A stretch of DNA of 64,000 nucleotides from Domibacillus enclensis (GCF_900156125.1 NZ_FTLX01000003.1:186001-250000); one strand, 5' to 3'. Positions 50,738-60,485 are shown, numbered from the stretch's first letter. Numbers and translations: made by a program. Notes: generated by a model from the letters alone, not told the origin.

Positions 50738-51397
50738 ATGATTAAAATTGCTCCTTCTATTTTATCCGCTGATTTTGCACGTCTTGGTGAGGAAATAAAA
50801 GATGTGGAAATGGGCGGAGCGGATTATATACATGTGGATGTGATGGACGGTCATTTCGTGCCGAACATTACGATTGGTCCGCTTATTGTGGAAGCAGTCC
50901 GTCCGGTGACGGATCTTCCGCTCGACGTTCATTTAATGATCAGCAATCCGGATGCATACATTGAAGCTTTTGCCAAAGCGGGGGCAGATATTATTACCGT
51001 GCACGCGGAAGCGTGTCCGCACCTGCACCGGACGATTCAGCTGATCCGTTCATACGGCATCAAAGCGGGAGTCGTGTTGAACCCTTCTACACCAGCAGAC
51101 GTGCTGGAATACGTCATCCAGGACATTGATATGGTTTTGCTTATGACCGTGAATCCAGGTTTCGGCGGACAGTCCTTTATCGAGGCCGTTGTGCCGAAAA
51201 TTCGGCGTGTGCGGGAAATGGTAACAACAGCAGGAGTGGATGTGGATATTGAAGTGGACGGGGGCGTGAACCCGGAAATTGCCAGAATCTGTGCTCAGGC
51301 GGGTGCGAACGTACTGGTCGCAGGATCAGCCATTTACAACGAAAAGGACCGGGCATCAGCCATTGCAGCTATTCGTGCTGCTGCTGAAGAAGCGTGA
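50738..51397 (+). CDS. rpe: Ribulose-phosphate 3-epimerase
   Basis: Pentose phosphate pathway epimerase interconverting ribulose-5-P and xylulose-5-P. It has 219 residues (B. subtilis 217). The TIM barrel has [13 protein letters not shown], the metal site in [29 protein letters not shown] and the phosphate site [10 protein letters not shown] and VAGSAIY. The ATG is four bases after the rsgA stop. It overlaps thiN by 4 bp (GTGA). Confidence 0.97.
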   Translation: MIKIAPSILSADFARLGEEIKDVEMGGADYIHVDVMDGHFVPNITIGPLIVEAVRPVTDLPLDVHLMISNPDAYIEAFAKAGADIITVHAEACPHLHRTIQLIRSYGIKAGVVLNPSTPADVLEYVIQDIDMVLLMTVNPGFGGQSFIEAVVPKIRRVREMVTTAGVDVDIEVDGGVNPEIARICAQAGANVLVAGSAIYNEKDRASAIAAIRAAAEEA

Positions 51398-52047
51398 TCA
51401 GTCATATTGTGGCTGGCGGACCCGAAAACGAAATCCCTGACCTTGTGACACACGCCTCGAACGAGGAGCAATGGATCGGAGTAGACCGCGGTGCCTTGTA
51501 TTTACTGAACCGGGGTATTACGCCGACTGCTGCGGTTGGTGATTTTGATTCGGTGTCCAGGGAGGAATGGCTTCGAATTTCGGAAGCTGTGCCGGATCAT
51601 GTTCAATTTCCTTCTGAAAAGAATGAAACAGACCTGGAAATCGCCTTAAGCAAAGCAGTGGTTCATCAGCCGGAGGCTATATACATATACGGGGCAACGG
51701 GTGGTCGGCTGGACCATTTTTTCGGGGCGGTCACGTTATTGCTTAAAGCAGAGCTTCCCTGCCCCGTTTATATTGTGGATAAGCAAAATGAAATTTCTGT
51801 TCATTTTCCGGGCACTACAGAAATTGTTCAAGATGAAGCGTTGCCGTTTGTTTCTTTTTTTGCAGCAGGTGAAAAAGTAGAAGGGCTTACGCTGGAAGGA
51901 TTTAAATATCCACTGGCTGATTACACCGTCCAACAAGGCTCCTCCCGGTGTGTCAGCAACGAACTCCTCGAAAAAAAGGGGGTCTTTTCGTTTCGTTCCG
52001 GCATATTAATGATGATAAGAAGCCGTGACGGGAGGAGAAGCCGTTGA
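51394..52047 (+). CDS. thiN: Thiamine pyrophosphokinase
   Basis: Converts thiamine to thiamine diphosphate with ATP. It has 217 residues (B. subtilis ThiN/YloS 214). Family motifs are [25 protein letters not shown] (the Asp pair binding Mg-ATP), [13 protein letters not shown] and [15 protein letters not shown]. The C-terminal beta-rich domain ends near SSRCVSNEL. The GTG start overlaps the rpe stop, and its stop overlaps the spoVM start. Confidence 0.94.
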   Translation: MISHIVAGGPENEIPDLVTHASNEEQWIGVDRGALYLLNRGITPTAAVGDFDSVSREEWLRISEAVPDHVQFPSEKNETDLEIALSKAVVHQPEAIYIYGATGGRLDHFFGAVTLLLKAELPCPVYIVDKQNEISVHFPGTTEIVQDEALPFVSFFAAGEKVEGLTLEGFKYPLADYTVQQGSSRCVSNELLEKKGVFSFRSGILMMIRSRDGRRSR

Positions 52048-52127
52048 AATTTTATACGCTAAAGCTGCCGAAGTTTGTGGGAGGCATGATCCGGGTTGTG
52101 CTGTCCGCCGGAAAAAAAAGAAAATAA
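52044..52127 (+). CDS. spoVM: Stage V sporulation protein M
   Basis: Very small amphipathic protein of 27 residues that marks convex outer forespore membrane and anchors the spore coat basement ATPase SpoIVA. The sequence [20 protein letters not shown] is near-identical to B. subtilis SpoVM (26 residues), including Pro9, which is required for curvature sensing there. The start is TTG within a TTGA overlap with the thiN stop, with GGAGGAG seven bases upstream. It ends in a basic AGKKRK tail, longer than in B. subtilis. The terminator begins at its stop codon. Confidence 0.94.
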   Translation: MKFYTLKLPKFVGGMIRVVLSAGKKRK

Positions 52128-52163
52128 AAAAGCACCGGTGCCGGCTGGCACGGGTGCTTTTTT
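52126..52163. terminator. Bidirectional terminator between spoVM and rpmB
   Basis: AAAAAAGCACC-GGTGCC faces GGCAC-GGGTGCTTTTTT with an A run on one side and a T run on the other. It ends the coaBC-spoVM operon on the plus strand and rpmB on the minus strand. Confidence 0.88.
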
Positions 52164-52176
52164 ATGAACGGAAAAA

Positions 52177-52365
52177 TTAAACGCGTTCAACTTTTCCAGA
52201 TTTAAGTGCGCGGGCAGAAACCCAAACACGTTTTGGTTTACCGTCAACGAGGATACGAACCTTTTGAAGGTTAGCGCCCCATGTACGTTTACTTGAATTC
52301 ATCGCGTGAGAGCGGTTGTTCCCAGTACGTGCTTTACGGCCAGAGATAACACATTTTTTTGGCAT
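52177..52365 (-). CDS. rpmB: 50S ribosomal protein L28
   Basis: Large-subunit ribosomal protein with 62 residues, the B. subtilis length. It contains [20 protein letters not shown] and [20 protein letters not shown], close to the B. subtilis protein. One N-terminal cysteine (KKCVISG) is present; the full four-cysteine zinc form is not. The start at 52365 is supported by AAGGAGTG seven to eight bases upstream on the minus strand; an ATG nine bases earlier overlaps that ribosome site. It is transcribed away from the yloU operon. Confidence 0.97.
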   Translation of the reverse strand: MPKKCVISGRKARTGNNRSHAMNSSKRTWGANLQKVRILVDGKPKRVWVSARALKSGKVERV

Positions 52366-52512
52366 TGTATTCACTCCTTACTATTGAGGATCATCATTGT
52401 CTACGTTTTTATGTGCAAGACACTTAAATAATTTATCACACTCAACAAATGAATGCAACAGCTTTGAAGAAGTCTTTCAAGAAAAATCACTTGACAGTGA
52501 AAAGAAAGGCCA

Positions 52513-52556
52513 TTCTGCTTGTGCAGTTGTGAAGTTATATAGAAATATAGTAAAAT
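52513..52556 (+). promoter_or_regulatory. Candidate overlapping promoters for yloU-fakA
   Basis: Two possible SigA arrangements overlap: TTCTGC-17-TATATA (52513-52541) and TTGTGA-18-TAAAAT (52527-52556). Each has modest hexamer matches. They lie 30-50 bp before the yloU start. Confidence 0.45.
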
Positions 52557-52588
52557 GAGTGTAGTTTGAATGGCGAGGAGGATTTTTT

Positions 52589-52951
52589 GTGACGATTGAA
52601 TTAACGACAGAGCTCGGTCAAATTGATATTTCAAATGAAGTGATCGCCATGATTGCGGGCGGTGCGGCAGTGGACTGCTATGGTATTGTCGGCATGGCCT
52701 CGAAAAAACAGCTGAAAGACGGTATTGCTGAAATCTTGGGCCGTGAAAATTTCACGCGTGGTGTGATCGTTCGTCAGGAAGATGATCGCATTTTTATTGA
52801 TATGTACATCATTGTCAGCTACGGGACAAAGATTTCTGAAGTGGCAAGCAACGTGCAGTCAAAAGTAAAATATACGCTTAATCAAACGGTCGGATTATCG
52901 GTCGATTCCGTTAATATTTTTGTACAGGGCGTACGGGTTACAAACCCGTAG
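52589..52951 (+). CDS. yloU: Asp23/Gls24-family envelope stress protein YloU
   Basis: Protein of 120 residues (B. subtilis YloU 120) with an Asp23 domain: LGQIDISNEVIAMIAGGAAVDCYGI near the start and NQTVGLSVDSVNIFVQGVRV at the end. The family is linked to envelope or alkaline stress. Pairing with fakA is conserved and suggests a role in membrane lipid homeostasis, but the biochemical role is not known. The start is GTG with GAGGAGG seven bases upstream. Confidence 0.92.
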   Translation: MTIELTTELGQIDISNEVIAMIAGGAAVDCYGIVGMASKKQLKDGIAEILGRENFTRGVIVRQEDDRIFIDMYIIVSYGTKISEVASNVQSKVKYTLNQTVGLSVDSVNIFVQGVRVTNP

Positions 52952-52969
52952 TATGAGGAGGAAATTTTT

Positions 52970-54646
52970 GTGGGTATGACTTCATTGGACGGGCTGCGCT
53001 TCGCCAGGATGGTTCAGGCGGGTGCGCAGCATTTATCAGCAAATGCAGACATGGTCGATGCGCTGAATGTGTTTCCTGTTCCGGACGGGGACACGGGCAC
53101 GAATATGAATTTATCGATGACATCAGGAGCAAAGGAAACAGAAGCATCAAAGCAGACACACTTCGGCAAAACAGCGGAAGCGCTGTCGAAGGGGCTGTTA
53201 ATGGGCGCGCGCGGAAATTCAGGCGTCATTTTATCGCAGCTGTTCCGCGGTTTTTCAAAAGCCATTGCCCAAAAGCAGGAAGTATCCGCATTTGAGCTGG
53301 CTGCTGCTTTTGAAGCCGGTGTGCAAACCGCCTATAAAGCGGTGATGAAGCCGGTGGAAGGAACCATTTTAACAGTCGCAAAAGATGCTGCGAAAAAAGC
53401 AGTCGCCGTTTCTCAAAAAGAAACCGATGTGATTGCTGTGATGGAAGCTTTTGTGAAAGAAGGACAGGCTTCATTAAACCGGACGCCTGATCTTTTGCCT
53501 GTTTTAAAAGAAGTCGGCGTGGTGGACAGCGGCGGACAGGGCCTTTTGCTTGTATATGAAGGTTTTCTGGCAGAGCTAAAGGGAGAAGAACTTCCGGCAG
53601 CGCTCTCAACCCGCCAGGATATGACGGATCTTGTCAGTGCAGAGCATCATAAATCAATTCAAAGCTTTATGAATACGGAAGATATTGAATTTGGCTACTG
53701 TACGGAATTTATGGTGAAATTCGAAGAGGATAAACTGTCGCAGCACCCATTTTCTGAGGATCAGTTCCGCCATGAATTAAGCACATTCGGGGATTCCCTG
53801 CTGGTCATTTCGGATGACGAGATCGCCAAGGTGCATATTCATGCTGAGCATCCCGGTGATGTGTTAACAGTTGGCCAGAAATACGGCAGCTTAATTAATA
53901 TGAAAATTGAAAACATGCGCGAGCAGCACAGCGCGATTACAGGATCTTCTTCGCAGCCTGCAGTATCACGACGGAAGCCTGCTGAAAAAGCAAAATATGG
54001 TGTGGTAGCCGTTGCCATGGGCTCAGGCGTAGCAGAGTTGTTTACAAGTATTGGCGCAACCGCAGTGATCGAGGGCGGTCAAACGATGAATCCATCAACA
54101 GAAGATATTGTAAAGGCCATTGATGACTGTCACGCTGAGCACGTATTTGTCCTGCCTAATAATAAAAACATTATCATGGCCGCAGAGCAGGCAGCTGAAG
54201 TGACAGGATCAAGCGTTTCCGTCATTGCAACAAAAACCGTGCCGCAGGGGCTTGCGGCGTTAATCGCCTTTAATCCGGATGGAACAGAGGATGCAAACCG
54301 TTCGGCTATGGCCTCTGCTTCTGCCCAGGTGAAAACAGGCCAGGTGACGCACGCTGTCCGTGACACAACGATCGATGGCATTGATATTAAAAAGAATGAC
54401 TTTATGGGTCTAGCAGAAGGCAAAATCGTCGTTACCCACACCGAGAAAGTCGAAGCAGCTAAAGAACTTCTTCAATCATTGCTGGATGAGGAGTCAGAGA
54501 TTGTGACGGTCATTTACGGAGAAGAAGCATCCGAAGAATCGGTCGAGCAGGTAACCGCCTTTATCGAAGCGGAATATCCGGACGCAGAAGTCGAAATTCA
54601 CGACGGCAAGCAGCCGCTTTATCCATTTATTTTTTCGATTGAGTAA
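52970..54646 (+). CDS. fakA: Fatty acid kinase, ATP-binding subunit FakA (YloV)
   Basis: Kinase that, with a DegV-type fatty-acid-binding protein FakB, phosphorylates exogenous fatty acids for PlsX/PlsY. It has 558 residues (B. subtilis YloV 553). The N-terminal DhaL-like nucleotide domain (1-200) has FPVPDGDTGTNMN, GARGNSGVILSQLFRGF and GVVDSGGQG. A middle domain and a C-terminal DegV-like domain follow. The start is GTG 52970 with GAGGAGG upstream; ATG two codons later is an alternative. No fakB is in the window. It joins functionally with plsX downstream. Confidence 0.93.
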   Translation: MGMTSLDGLRFARMVQAGAQHLSANADMVDALNVFPVPDGDTGTNMNLSMTSGAKETEASKQTHFGKTAEALSKGLLMGARGNSGVILSQLFRGFSKAIAQKQEVSAFELAAAFEAGVQTAYKAVMKPVEGTILTVAKDAAKKAVAVSQKETDVIAVMEAFVKEGQASLNRTPDLLPVLKEVGVVDSGGQGLLLVYEGFLAELKGEELPAALSTRQDMTDLVSAEHHKSIQSFMNTEDIEFGYCTEFMVKFEEDKLSQHPFSEDQFRHELSTFGDSLLVISDDEIAKVHIHAEHPGDVLTVGQKYGSLINMKIENMREQHSAITGSSSQPAVSRRKPAEKAKYGVVAVAMGSGVAELFTSIGATAVIEGGQTMNPSTEDIVKAIDDCHAEHVFVLPNNKNIIMAAEQAAEVTGSSVSVIATKTVPQGLAALIAFNPDGTEDANRSAMASASAQVKTGQVTHAVRDTTIDGIDIKKNDFMGLAEGKIVVTHTEKVEAAKELLQSLLDEESEIVTVIYGEEASEESVEQVTAFIEAEYPDAEVEIHDGKQPLYPFIFSIE

Positions 54647-54679
54647 AAAAGAGAGAGGACCTTTTCTCTCTCTTTTTTC
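54645..54679 (+). terminator. Intrinsic terminator after fakA
   Basis: AAAAAAGAGAGAG pairs with CTCTCTCTTTTTT (13 bp) and is followed by CTTATTTT. It is the only feature in the fakA-recG gap, where B. subtilis has sdaAB-sdaAA. Confidence 0.82.
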
Positions 54680-54710
54680 TTATTTTATTTAAAAGAAAGG
54701 GGGAATCATC

Positions 54711-56756
54711 ATGATGGAGCTTGATCAGCCGGTTAGCGTGTTAAAGGGTGCGGGCAAGGAGACGGTTGAGTCGCTTGCTGCGATTGGAGTGATGACCGTT
54801 GGCGACCTGATGGAATTTGTTCCGGCCCGCTATGATGACATGCGGCTGAAGAGCCCGGAAGAAGCAGCGCACGATGAAAAAGTGACGATCGAAGGGACCG
54901 TCCAAACAGAACCATCGGTCATGTACTATGGAAAGAAAAAGTCACGGCTTACGTTTAAAATGCTGTCGGGTCCTCATTTGATCAACGTCACCTTTTTCAA
55001 CCAGCCGTATTTAAAGAAAAAAGCGGCGATTGGCGAAACGGTAACGGTAACCGGAAAATGGGACCGCCACCGCCTTGCTGTATCTGGTCAGCTGCTTGAA
55101 GCAGGTGCTTATTCACGGGGCAGTGATTTTGAAGCCGTCTATTTGCTCCGCAACGCCATCCCTCTAAAACCGTTTCGAAAGCTCGTAAAACAGGCCATTG
55201 AGCTGTACGGCCAGTTTATCGAAGAAACGCTGCCCACCCGCCTCATCCAACAATACCGGTTAATGGAACGAAAAGAAGCAATCCGGGCGCTGCATTTTCC
55301 CCATTCCCATGATGAAATGAAGCAGGCGAGACGCCGGTTTGTCTATGAAGAATTTTTTTATTTTCAGCTGAAAATGCAAGCGTTGCGTAAAACAATTAGA
55401 GAGCAGTCAGGCGGCATTGTGCAAAAGTATGACCTTGCCAAATTAAAGAGCCTTATTGACTCGCTGCCATTTGAATTAACCGGTGCGCAAAAAAAAGCAG
55501 TGAATGACATTTGCGCAGACATGAAATCCCCGTACCGGATGAACCGGCTGCTGCAAGGGGACGTTGGCAGCGGAAAAACAGCTGTTGCGACGCTGGCGCT
55601 TTATGCGTCCGTCACCGCCGGCTATCAGGGGGCTTTAATGGTACCGACCGAGATTTTGGCTGAGCAGCACGCGCAGTCTTTGCATGACATGCTGGCTCCT
55701 TTTGGCTTAACGACCGCGCTGCTGACCGGAACCGTGAAAGGCAAAAAGCGAAAAGCGCTGCTTGAAGCGCTTGAAGCGGGTGAGATTGATATTTTAATCG
55801 GCACGCATGCGCTCATTCAGGATGACGTTGTTTTTCAAAAGCTCGGTCTTGTGATCACCGATGAACAGCACCGGTTTGGTGTGAATCAGCGTCGTGTTCT
55901 TCGCTCAAAGGGTGAAAACCCGGATGTTTTGTTTATGACAGCGACCCCGATTCCGCGAACGCTTGCCATCACTGTTTTTGGCGAAATGGACGTATCGATT
56001 ATTAATGAGATGCCTGCCGGGCGCAAAGCGATCGAAACATATTGGGCAAAAAAAGAAATGCTCGGGCGGGTGCTGGATTTCACGGAAAAAGAACTTCAAA
56101 AAGGACGCCAGGCGTATGTGATTTGCCCGCTCATCGAAGAATCGGAAAAGCTCGATTTTCAAAATGCGCTGGATGTTCATGCACAGCTTACCAATCATTT
56201 CCATGGGTCCTTTTCTGTCGGGCTTATGCACGGACGCTTGAACAGCGAGGAAAAGGATCAGGTGATGAAAGCCTTCAGCTCGAACGAATTGAATGTCCTG
56301 GTGTCCACGACCGTTGTGGAAGTCGGTGTAAATGTGCCGAATGCAACGGTAATGATCATTTATGATGCCGAGCGGTTTGGCCTGTCACAGCTGCATCAGC
56401 TGCGCGGGCGTGTGGGACGCGGGACAGAGCAGTCGTACTGCATGCTGATTGCCGATCCGAAGTCGGAAGCCGGAAAAGAGCGGATGACGGCGATGACAGA
56501 AACGAACGATGGATTTGTGTTAAGTGAAAAGGATTTGGAGCTGCGCGGTCCCGGTGATTTCTTCGGCCGGAAGCAAAGCGGGCTGCCTGAATTTAAAATG
56601 GCCGATATGGTGCACGACTACCGGGCGCTTGAAACGGCACGCGAGGATGCGAAGGAGCTGATCAATGATCCGGCCTTTTGGACAGACAGTGAGTACGTTC
56701 ATCTCCGGTCGATGCTCACCAACTCCGGCGTTCTGGCTGGCGAAAAGCTCGACTAA
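54711..56756 (+). CDS. recG: ATP-dependent DNA helicase RecG
   Basis: Fork-reversal and Holliday-junction branch-migration helicase. It has 681 residues (B. subtilis 682). The N-terminal wedge OB-fold (about 60-150) is followed by a superfamily 2 core. The core has Walker A GDVGSGKTAVA, the DEQH box TDEQHRFGVNQR, motif III MTATPIPRTLA, and motif VI QLRGRVGRG. The C-terminal TRG region has DLELRGPGDFFGRKQSG. AAAGGGGG lies seven bases before the first of two adjacent ATGs. Confidence 0.96.
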   Translation: MMELDQPVSVLKGAGKETVESLAAIGVMTVGDLMEFVPARYDDMRLKSPEEAAHDEKVTIEGTVQTEPSVMYYGKKKSRLTFKMLSGPHLINVTFFNQPYLKKKAAIGETVTVTGKWDRHRLAVSGQLLEAGAYSRGSDFEAVYLLRNAIPLKPFRKLVKQAIELYGQFIEETLPTRLIQQYRLMERKEAIRALHFPHSHDEMKQARRRFVYEEFFYFQLKMQALRKTIREQSGGIVQKYDLAKLKSLIDSLPFELTGAQKKAVNDICADMKSPYRMNRLLQGDVGSGKTAVATLALYASVTAGYQGALMVPTEILAEQHAQSLHDMLAPFGLTTALLTGTVKGKKRKALLEALEAGEIDILIGTHALIQDDVVFQKLGLVITDEQHRFGVNQRRVLRSKGENPDVLFMTATPIPRTLAITVFGEMDVSIINEMPAGRKAIETYWAKKEMLGRVLDFTEKELQKGRQAYVICPLIEESEKLDFQNALDVHAQLTNHFHGSFSVGLMHGRLNSEEKDQVMKAFSSNELNVLVSTTVVEVGVNVPNATVMIIYDAERFGLSQLHQLRGRVGRGTEQSYCMLIADPKSEAGKERMTAMTETNDGFVLSEKDLELRGPGDFFGRKQSGLPEFKMADMVHDYRALETAREDAKELINDPAFWTDSEYVHLRSMLTNSGVLAGEKLD

Positions 56757-56787
56757 GAATGCAAGTTAACTCTTGCATTCTTTTTTT
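56757..56787 (+). terminator. Intrinsic terminator after recG
   Basis: A perfect 9-bp stem GAATGCAAG/CTTGCATTC with a 6-base loop and T7, starting at the base after the recG stop codon. Confidence 0.9.
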
Positions 56788-56795
56788 GTTCACTT

Positions 56796-56824
56796 TATAC
56801 TGATTTTTAGTACCTAGTCCTAAT
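56796..56824 (+). promoter_or_regulatory. fapR promoter with FapR operator
   Basis: A -10-like TATACT (56796-56801) is followed by TTAGTACCTAGTCCTAAT (56807-56824). The latter is almost identical to the FapR box known from B. subtilis (core TTAGTACCTAGTCTTAA). An operator at the start of its own operon allows autorepression, released by malonyl-CoA or malonyl-ACP. The -35 would lie in the recG terminator T tract and is weak. Confidence 0.85.
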
Positions 56825-56844
56825 ATCGGATGGTGGGATGAAAG

Positions 56845-57435
56845 ATGAGGAAATCAAAAAAAGAGCGGCAGGAACGGCTGCAGCTGACAATACAGGAAAA
56901 CCCGTTTGTTACGGATGAAGAGCTGGCGCAGGAATTTAACGTAAGCGTTCAAACGATTCGGCTTGACCGAATGGAGCTGTCGATTCCAGAGCTCCGTGAG
57001 CGCATTAAATATGTAGCGGAAAAAAACATGCAGGATGAAGTGCGGTCTTTGCCCATTGAAGAAGTGATCGGTGATATTATTGACATTGAGCTGGACAGCA
57101 GCGCCATTTCTCTTTTTGATGTGAAAAAAGAGCATGTGTTTACACGCAACGGAATTGCACGGGGCCATCATTTATTTGCTCAGGCCAATTCACTCGCGGT
57201 CGCTGTGATCAATGATGAAATGGCGTTAACGGGAAAAGCGGAAATTAAGTTCACACAGCCCGTGAAAGAAGGCAGCCGTGTGATCGCAAAAGCGAAAGTA
57301 ACAGGATCTGAAAAAGGATGGACCACTGTCGTTGTGTCAAGCTTTGTCGGCAGCGACCTCGTGTTCCGTGGTGAGTTCACGATGTTCCGTGCACCTTCTT
57401 CAGAAAAGGGGGAAAAACATGAAGCTCGCAATTGA
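56845..57435 (+). CDS. fapR: Transcriptional regulator of fatty acid and phospholipid synthesis FapR
   Basis: Repressor that senses malonyl-CoA. It has 196 residues (B. subtilis 188). An N-terminal DeoR-like helix-turn-helix ([22 protein letters not shown]) is followed by a linker helix [15 protein letters not shown]. The C-terminal hot-dog domain has [21 protein letters not shown], where malonyl groups bind. The ribosome site is weak (GGTGGGATG). It overlaps plsX by 17 bp, and the operator is 21 bp before its start. Confidence 0.96.
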   Translation: MRKSKKERQERLQLTIQENPFVTDEELAQEFNVSVQTIRLDRMELSIPELRERIKYVAEKNMQDEVRSLPIEEVIGDIIDIELDSSAISLFDVKKEHVFTRNGIARGHHLFAQANSLAVAVINDEMALTGKAEIKFTQPVKEGSRVIAKAKVTGSEKGWTTVVVSSFVGSDLVFRGEFTMFRAPSSEKGEKHEARN

Positions 57436-58411
57436 TGCAATGGGCGGCGACCACGCACCGGAGCAAATCATCGCCGGTGTGAACCGTGCCTTAAAAGATA
57501 TGCCGGATTTAGAGCTGCTCATTTTTGGCGATCAGGCCAAAATTGCACCGCTGCTCGAAGAAAGCGCCCGGGCAGAAATAGTGCACGCGCCGGATGTGAT
57601 TCTCGGCACAGACGAGCCGGTTCGTGCCGTCCGCCGAAAAAAGGACTCTTCTTTAGTGATGATGGCACAGGCGGTTGCAGACCAACAAGCCGCCGCCTGT
57701 GTGTCAGCAGGAAATACAGGGGCTTTAATGGCAGCCGGGTTATTCGTTGTCGGCCGGATTGAAGGCGTTGAGCGGCCCGCTTTAGCGCCGACGTTTCCGA
57801 CAGTGGACGGAGCTGGCTTTGTCATGCTGGACGCTGGAGCGAATTCGGATGCAAAGCCAGAGCATTTGCTCCAGTATGCGGTGATGGGTTCGGTTTACGC
57901 AGAAAAGGTTCGGGGAATCGAAAAGCCGCGAGTCGGACTTTTAAACATTGGAACCGAAGAGAAAAAGGGCAATGATTTAACAAAAGCGGCATACAAACTG
58001 TTAAGCGATGCACCGGATCTTCACTTCATTGGAAATGTTGAATCAAGAGAGCTCCTGAATGGCGTGGCGGATGTTGTCGTCACGGATGGATTTACCGGGA
58101 ATATGGTGCTGAAAACGATCGAAGGCAGCGCGCTGTCCATTTTTTCGATGCTGAAAACCGCCCTGACGGCATCCGCAAAATCAAAAATAGGCGCGTTGCT
58201 TTTAAAAGACGAGCTGCGCGGCTTAAAAAACAAGATGGATTACGCTGAATATGGCGGTGCCGGTCTTTTCGGCTTAAGGGCGCCTGTTATTAAAGCGCAC
58301 GGCTCGTCTGATGCCAATGCGTTTTATCATGCGATTGAGCAGGCTCATAAAATGGCACAGGCGAATGTGCCAGCCATCATTCAATCACAAATTGCCAGTG
58401 GAAAGGAATGA
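57419..58411 (+). CDS. plsX: Phosphate acyltransferase PlsX
   Basis: Makes acyl-phosphate from acyl-ACP, starting phosphatidic acid synthesis; peripheral membrane protein. It has 330 residues from ATG 57419 (B. subtilis 333), with AAAGGGGG seven bases upstream. The frame extends 87 bp upstream inside fapR without support. Family motifs are [47 protein letters not shown] and [17 protein letters not shown]. Part of the FapR-controlled operon. Confidence 0.97.
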   Translation: MKLAIDAMGGDHAPEQIIAGVNRALKDMPDLELLIFGDQAKIAPLLEESARAEIVHAPDVILGTDEPVRAVRRKKDSSLVMMAQAVADQQAAACVSAGNTGALMAAGLFVVGRIEGVERPALAPTFPTVDGAGFVMLDAGANSDAKPEHLLQYAVMGSVYAEKVRGIEKPRVGLLNIGTEEKKGNDLTKAAYKLLSDAPDLHFIGNVESRELLNGVADVVVTDGFTGNMVLKTIEGSALSIFSMLKTALTASAKSKIGALLLKDELRGLKNKMDYAEYGGAGLFGLRAPVIKAHGSSDANAFYHAIEQAHKMAQANVPAIIQSQIASGKE

Positions 58412-58419
58412 CGAAAGTA

Positions 58420-59367
58420 ATGGGGAAAATCGCGTTTGTTTTTCCGGGACAGGGTTCCCAGACAGTCGGCATGGGAAAGTCGCTTGCTGATCAGCACCTG
58501 TCCATTCAAGAAATGCTGCAAAAAGCAGATGAAAAACTGGGGTACTCGTTAACCGATCTGATGTTTAACGGCCCTGAAGATAAACTAACGTTAACATCAA
58601 ATGCGCAGCCGGCACTGCTTGCGGCAAGCATGGCCGTGCTTAAACGGTTTGAAGAAGAAGGCATTAAGCCGGATTACACAGCGGGACACAGTCTCGGTGA
58701 ATACTCAGCCCTTACAGCAGCTGGAGCGATTACATATGAGGAAGCCGTCTGGGCAGTTCACCAGCGCGGCAATTTAATGGAAGAAGCTGTCCCTGCAGGT
58801 CAGGGTGCCATGGCGGCTGTTCTCGGCATGGACCGAGCTGCGCTGGAAGAAATCGTCTCACGCATTTCGGATGAAGGGGATGTTGTCGCGGCAGCGAATT
58901 TTAACTGCCCTGGCCAAATCGTCATTTCCGGTTCGAAAGAAGGAGTGGAGCGGGCATCTGAACAGCTTAAGGAAAAAGGGGCTAAACGGGTGATTCCGTT
59001 AAATGTCAGCGGTCCGTTTCACTCGCCGTTAATGAAGCCGGCAGCTGAAAAATTGCGCTCTGTGCTTCAGGAAGCGAATGTGCAGTCAAGCCATGTGCCG
59101 GTGATCGCCAATGTGGACGCCAAGCCGGTGCAGGATGCCGAGTCGATCAAAGAAAACCTGGTGAAGCAGCTTTATTCCCCTGTTCTTTGGGAAGACAGCA
59201 TTCAAACGCTGCTTGATGCGGGTGTTGATACGTTTGTTGAAATTGGACCCGGCACGGTGCTGTCCGGTTTGATTAAAAAAGTAAACCGCCGCGTTCGCAC
59301 ATTTGCCATCAGTGATGAAGAATCGATTGTGAAAGCAGCGGCTGCGATCAAGGAGGATGGACAATGA
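58420..59367 (+). CDS. fabD: Malonyl-CoA:ACP transacylase FabD
   Basis: Loads malonyl groups onto acyl carrier protein. It has 315 residues from ATG 58420 (B. subtilis 317). AAAGGA lies 12 bases upstream; an ATG at 58408 is too close to that site and would add four residues. [15 protein letters not shown], the nucleophile Ser91 in [14 protein letters not shown], and the catalytic His in [11 protein letters not shown] are present. It overlaps fabG by 4 bp. Confidence 0.97.
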   Translation: MGKIAFVFPGQGSQTVGMGKSLADQHLSIQEMLQKADEKLGYSLTDLMFNGPEDKLTLTSNAQPALLAASMAVLKRFEEEGIKPDYTAGHSLGEYSALTAAGAITYEEAVWAVHQRGNLMEEAVPAGQGAMAAVLGMDRAALEEIVSRISDEGDVVAAANFNCPGQIVISGSKEGVERASEQLKEKGAKRVIPLNVSGPFHSPLMKPAAEKLRSVLQEANVQSSHVPVIANVDAKPVQDAESIKENLVKQLYSPVLWEDSIQTLLDAGVDTFVEIGPGTVLSGLIKKVNRRVRTFAISDEESIVKAAAAIKEDGQ

Positions 59368-60107
59368 ATTTAACAGGAAAAACAGCGCTTGTGACGGGCG
59401 CCTCACGCGGAATCGGCAAAGCAATTGCTCTTGAGCTTGCGCGCCTTGGCGCCGATGTTGCCGTGAACTTTGCCGGCAGCGAGCAAAAAGCAAAGGAAGT
59501 GGCAGACGAAATTCAATCGATGGGCCGCCGCTCCTTTATCGTTCAATGTGACATATCAGACAGCGATGCTGTGTCAGCGATGGTGAAAGAAACGGTCGAG
59601 CAGTTCGGGCGCCTTGATATTCTAGTGAACAATGCGGGCATCACGCGTGACAACTTGCTGATGCGCATGAAGGAACAGGAATGGGATGACGTGATTGACA
59701 CGAATTTAAAAGGTGTGTTCCTTTGCACAAAAGCGGTCACACGCCAGATGATGAAGCAAAGAAGCGGCCGGATCATTAACATTTCTTCGGTTGTCGGCCG
59801 GATCGGAAATGCAGGCCAGGCAAACTATACAGCCGCTAAAGCGGGCGTGATCGGCTTAACAAAAGCGTCCGCACGTGAGCTTGCACCGCGCGGCATTACA
59901 GTCAATGCCATTGCACCCGGCTTTATTGCGACGGACATGACAGATGAACTGCCGGCAGAAGCAAAAGAACAGCTTCTTACGCAAATTCCACTCGGCGCAT
60001 TAGGTGAAACAGCGGATATCGCGGCTTCAGCGGCCTTTTTGGCAAGTGACGGTGCGAAATACATTACCGGACAAGTGCTCGGGGTAGACGGCGGCATGGC
60101 GATGTAA
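59364..60107 (+). CDS. fabG: 3-oxoacyl-ACP reductase FabG
   Basis: NADPH-dependent reductase of the fatty acid elongation cycle. It has 247 residues (B. subtilis 246). The short-chain dehydrogenase motifs are the nucleotide loop [18 protein letters not shown], the catalytic serine in [11 protein letters not shown], Tyr155-x-x-x-Lys159, and the C-terminal VDGGMAM. ATGA overlap with fabD. It is the last gene of the fapR operon as drawn, with acpP 59 bp further on. Confidence 0.97.
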   Translation: MNLTGKTALVTGASRGIGKAIALELARLGADVAVNFAGSEQKAKEVADEIQSMGRRSFIVQCDISDSDAVSAMVKETVEQFGRLDILVNNAGITRDNLLMRMKEQEWDDVIDTNLKGVFLCTKAVTRQMMKQRSGRIINISSVVGRIGNAGQANYTAAKAGVIGLTKASARELAPRGITVNAIAPGFIATDMTDELPAEAKEQLLTQIPLGALGETADIAASAAFLASDGAKYITGQVLGVDGGMAM

Positions 60108-60138
60108 GAAAAAGCGTGTTTTGGCACGGTGTTTCGTC

Positions 60139-60144
60139 TATAAT
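60139..60144 (+). promoter_or_regulatory. Candidate -10 element for acpP
   Basis: TATAAT in the fabG-acpP gap, 22 bp before the acpP start. The -35 region is only a weak match. acpP has its own promoter in B. subtilis, so this is plausible by position. Confidence 0.45.
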
Positions 60145-60166
60145 ACTTGAGGGGAGGTGAATCATA

Positions 60167-60400
60167 GTGGCAGATGTATTAGAACGTGTAACAAAAATTA
60201 TCGTGGATCGTCTTGGCGTGGAAGAATCACAAATCAACCTTGATGCAAAATTCAAGGAAGATCTTGGTGCGGATTCTTTGGACGTTGTTGAGCTTGTTAT
60301 GGAGCTTGAGGATGAATTCGATATGGAAATTTCCGATGATGACGCGGAAAATATTACGACGGTAGGCGACGCTGTAACGTACATAAACAGCAAAAACTAA
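60167..60400 (+). CDS. acpP: Acyl carrier protein
   Basis: Carrier of growing acyl chains on 4'-phosphopantetheine. It has 77 residues, the B. subtilis length. The attachment serine is Ser37 in [18 protein letters not shown]. The protein is strongly acidic and helical, as expected. The start is GTG with GGGGAGGTGA seven bases upstream, among the best ribosome sites in the window, fitting its high demand. A terminator follows. Confidence 0.98.
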   Translation: MADVLERVTKIIVDRLGVEESQINLDAKFKEDLGADSLDVVELVMELEDEFDMEISDDDAENITTVGDAVTYINSKN

Positions 60401-60413
60401 TCGTCCTTTTGGG

Positions 60414-60443
60414 GCAGATCCGTTTAATCGGATCTGCTTTTTC
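60414..60443 (+). terminator. Intrinsic terminator after acpP
   Basis: A perfect 9-bp stem GCAGATCCG/CGGATCTGC with a 6-base loop and TTTTTC. Confidence 0.9.
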
Positions 60444-60485
60444 AATTTTATGAACAAGCGCAGAACCACTGCGCTTTTAATTGTT

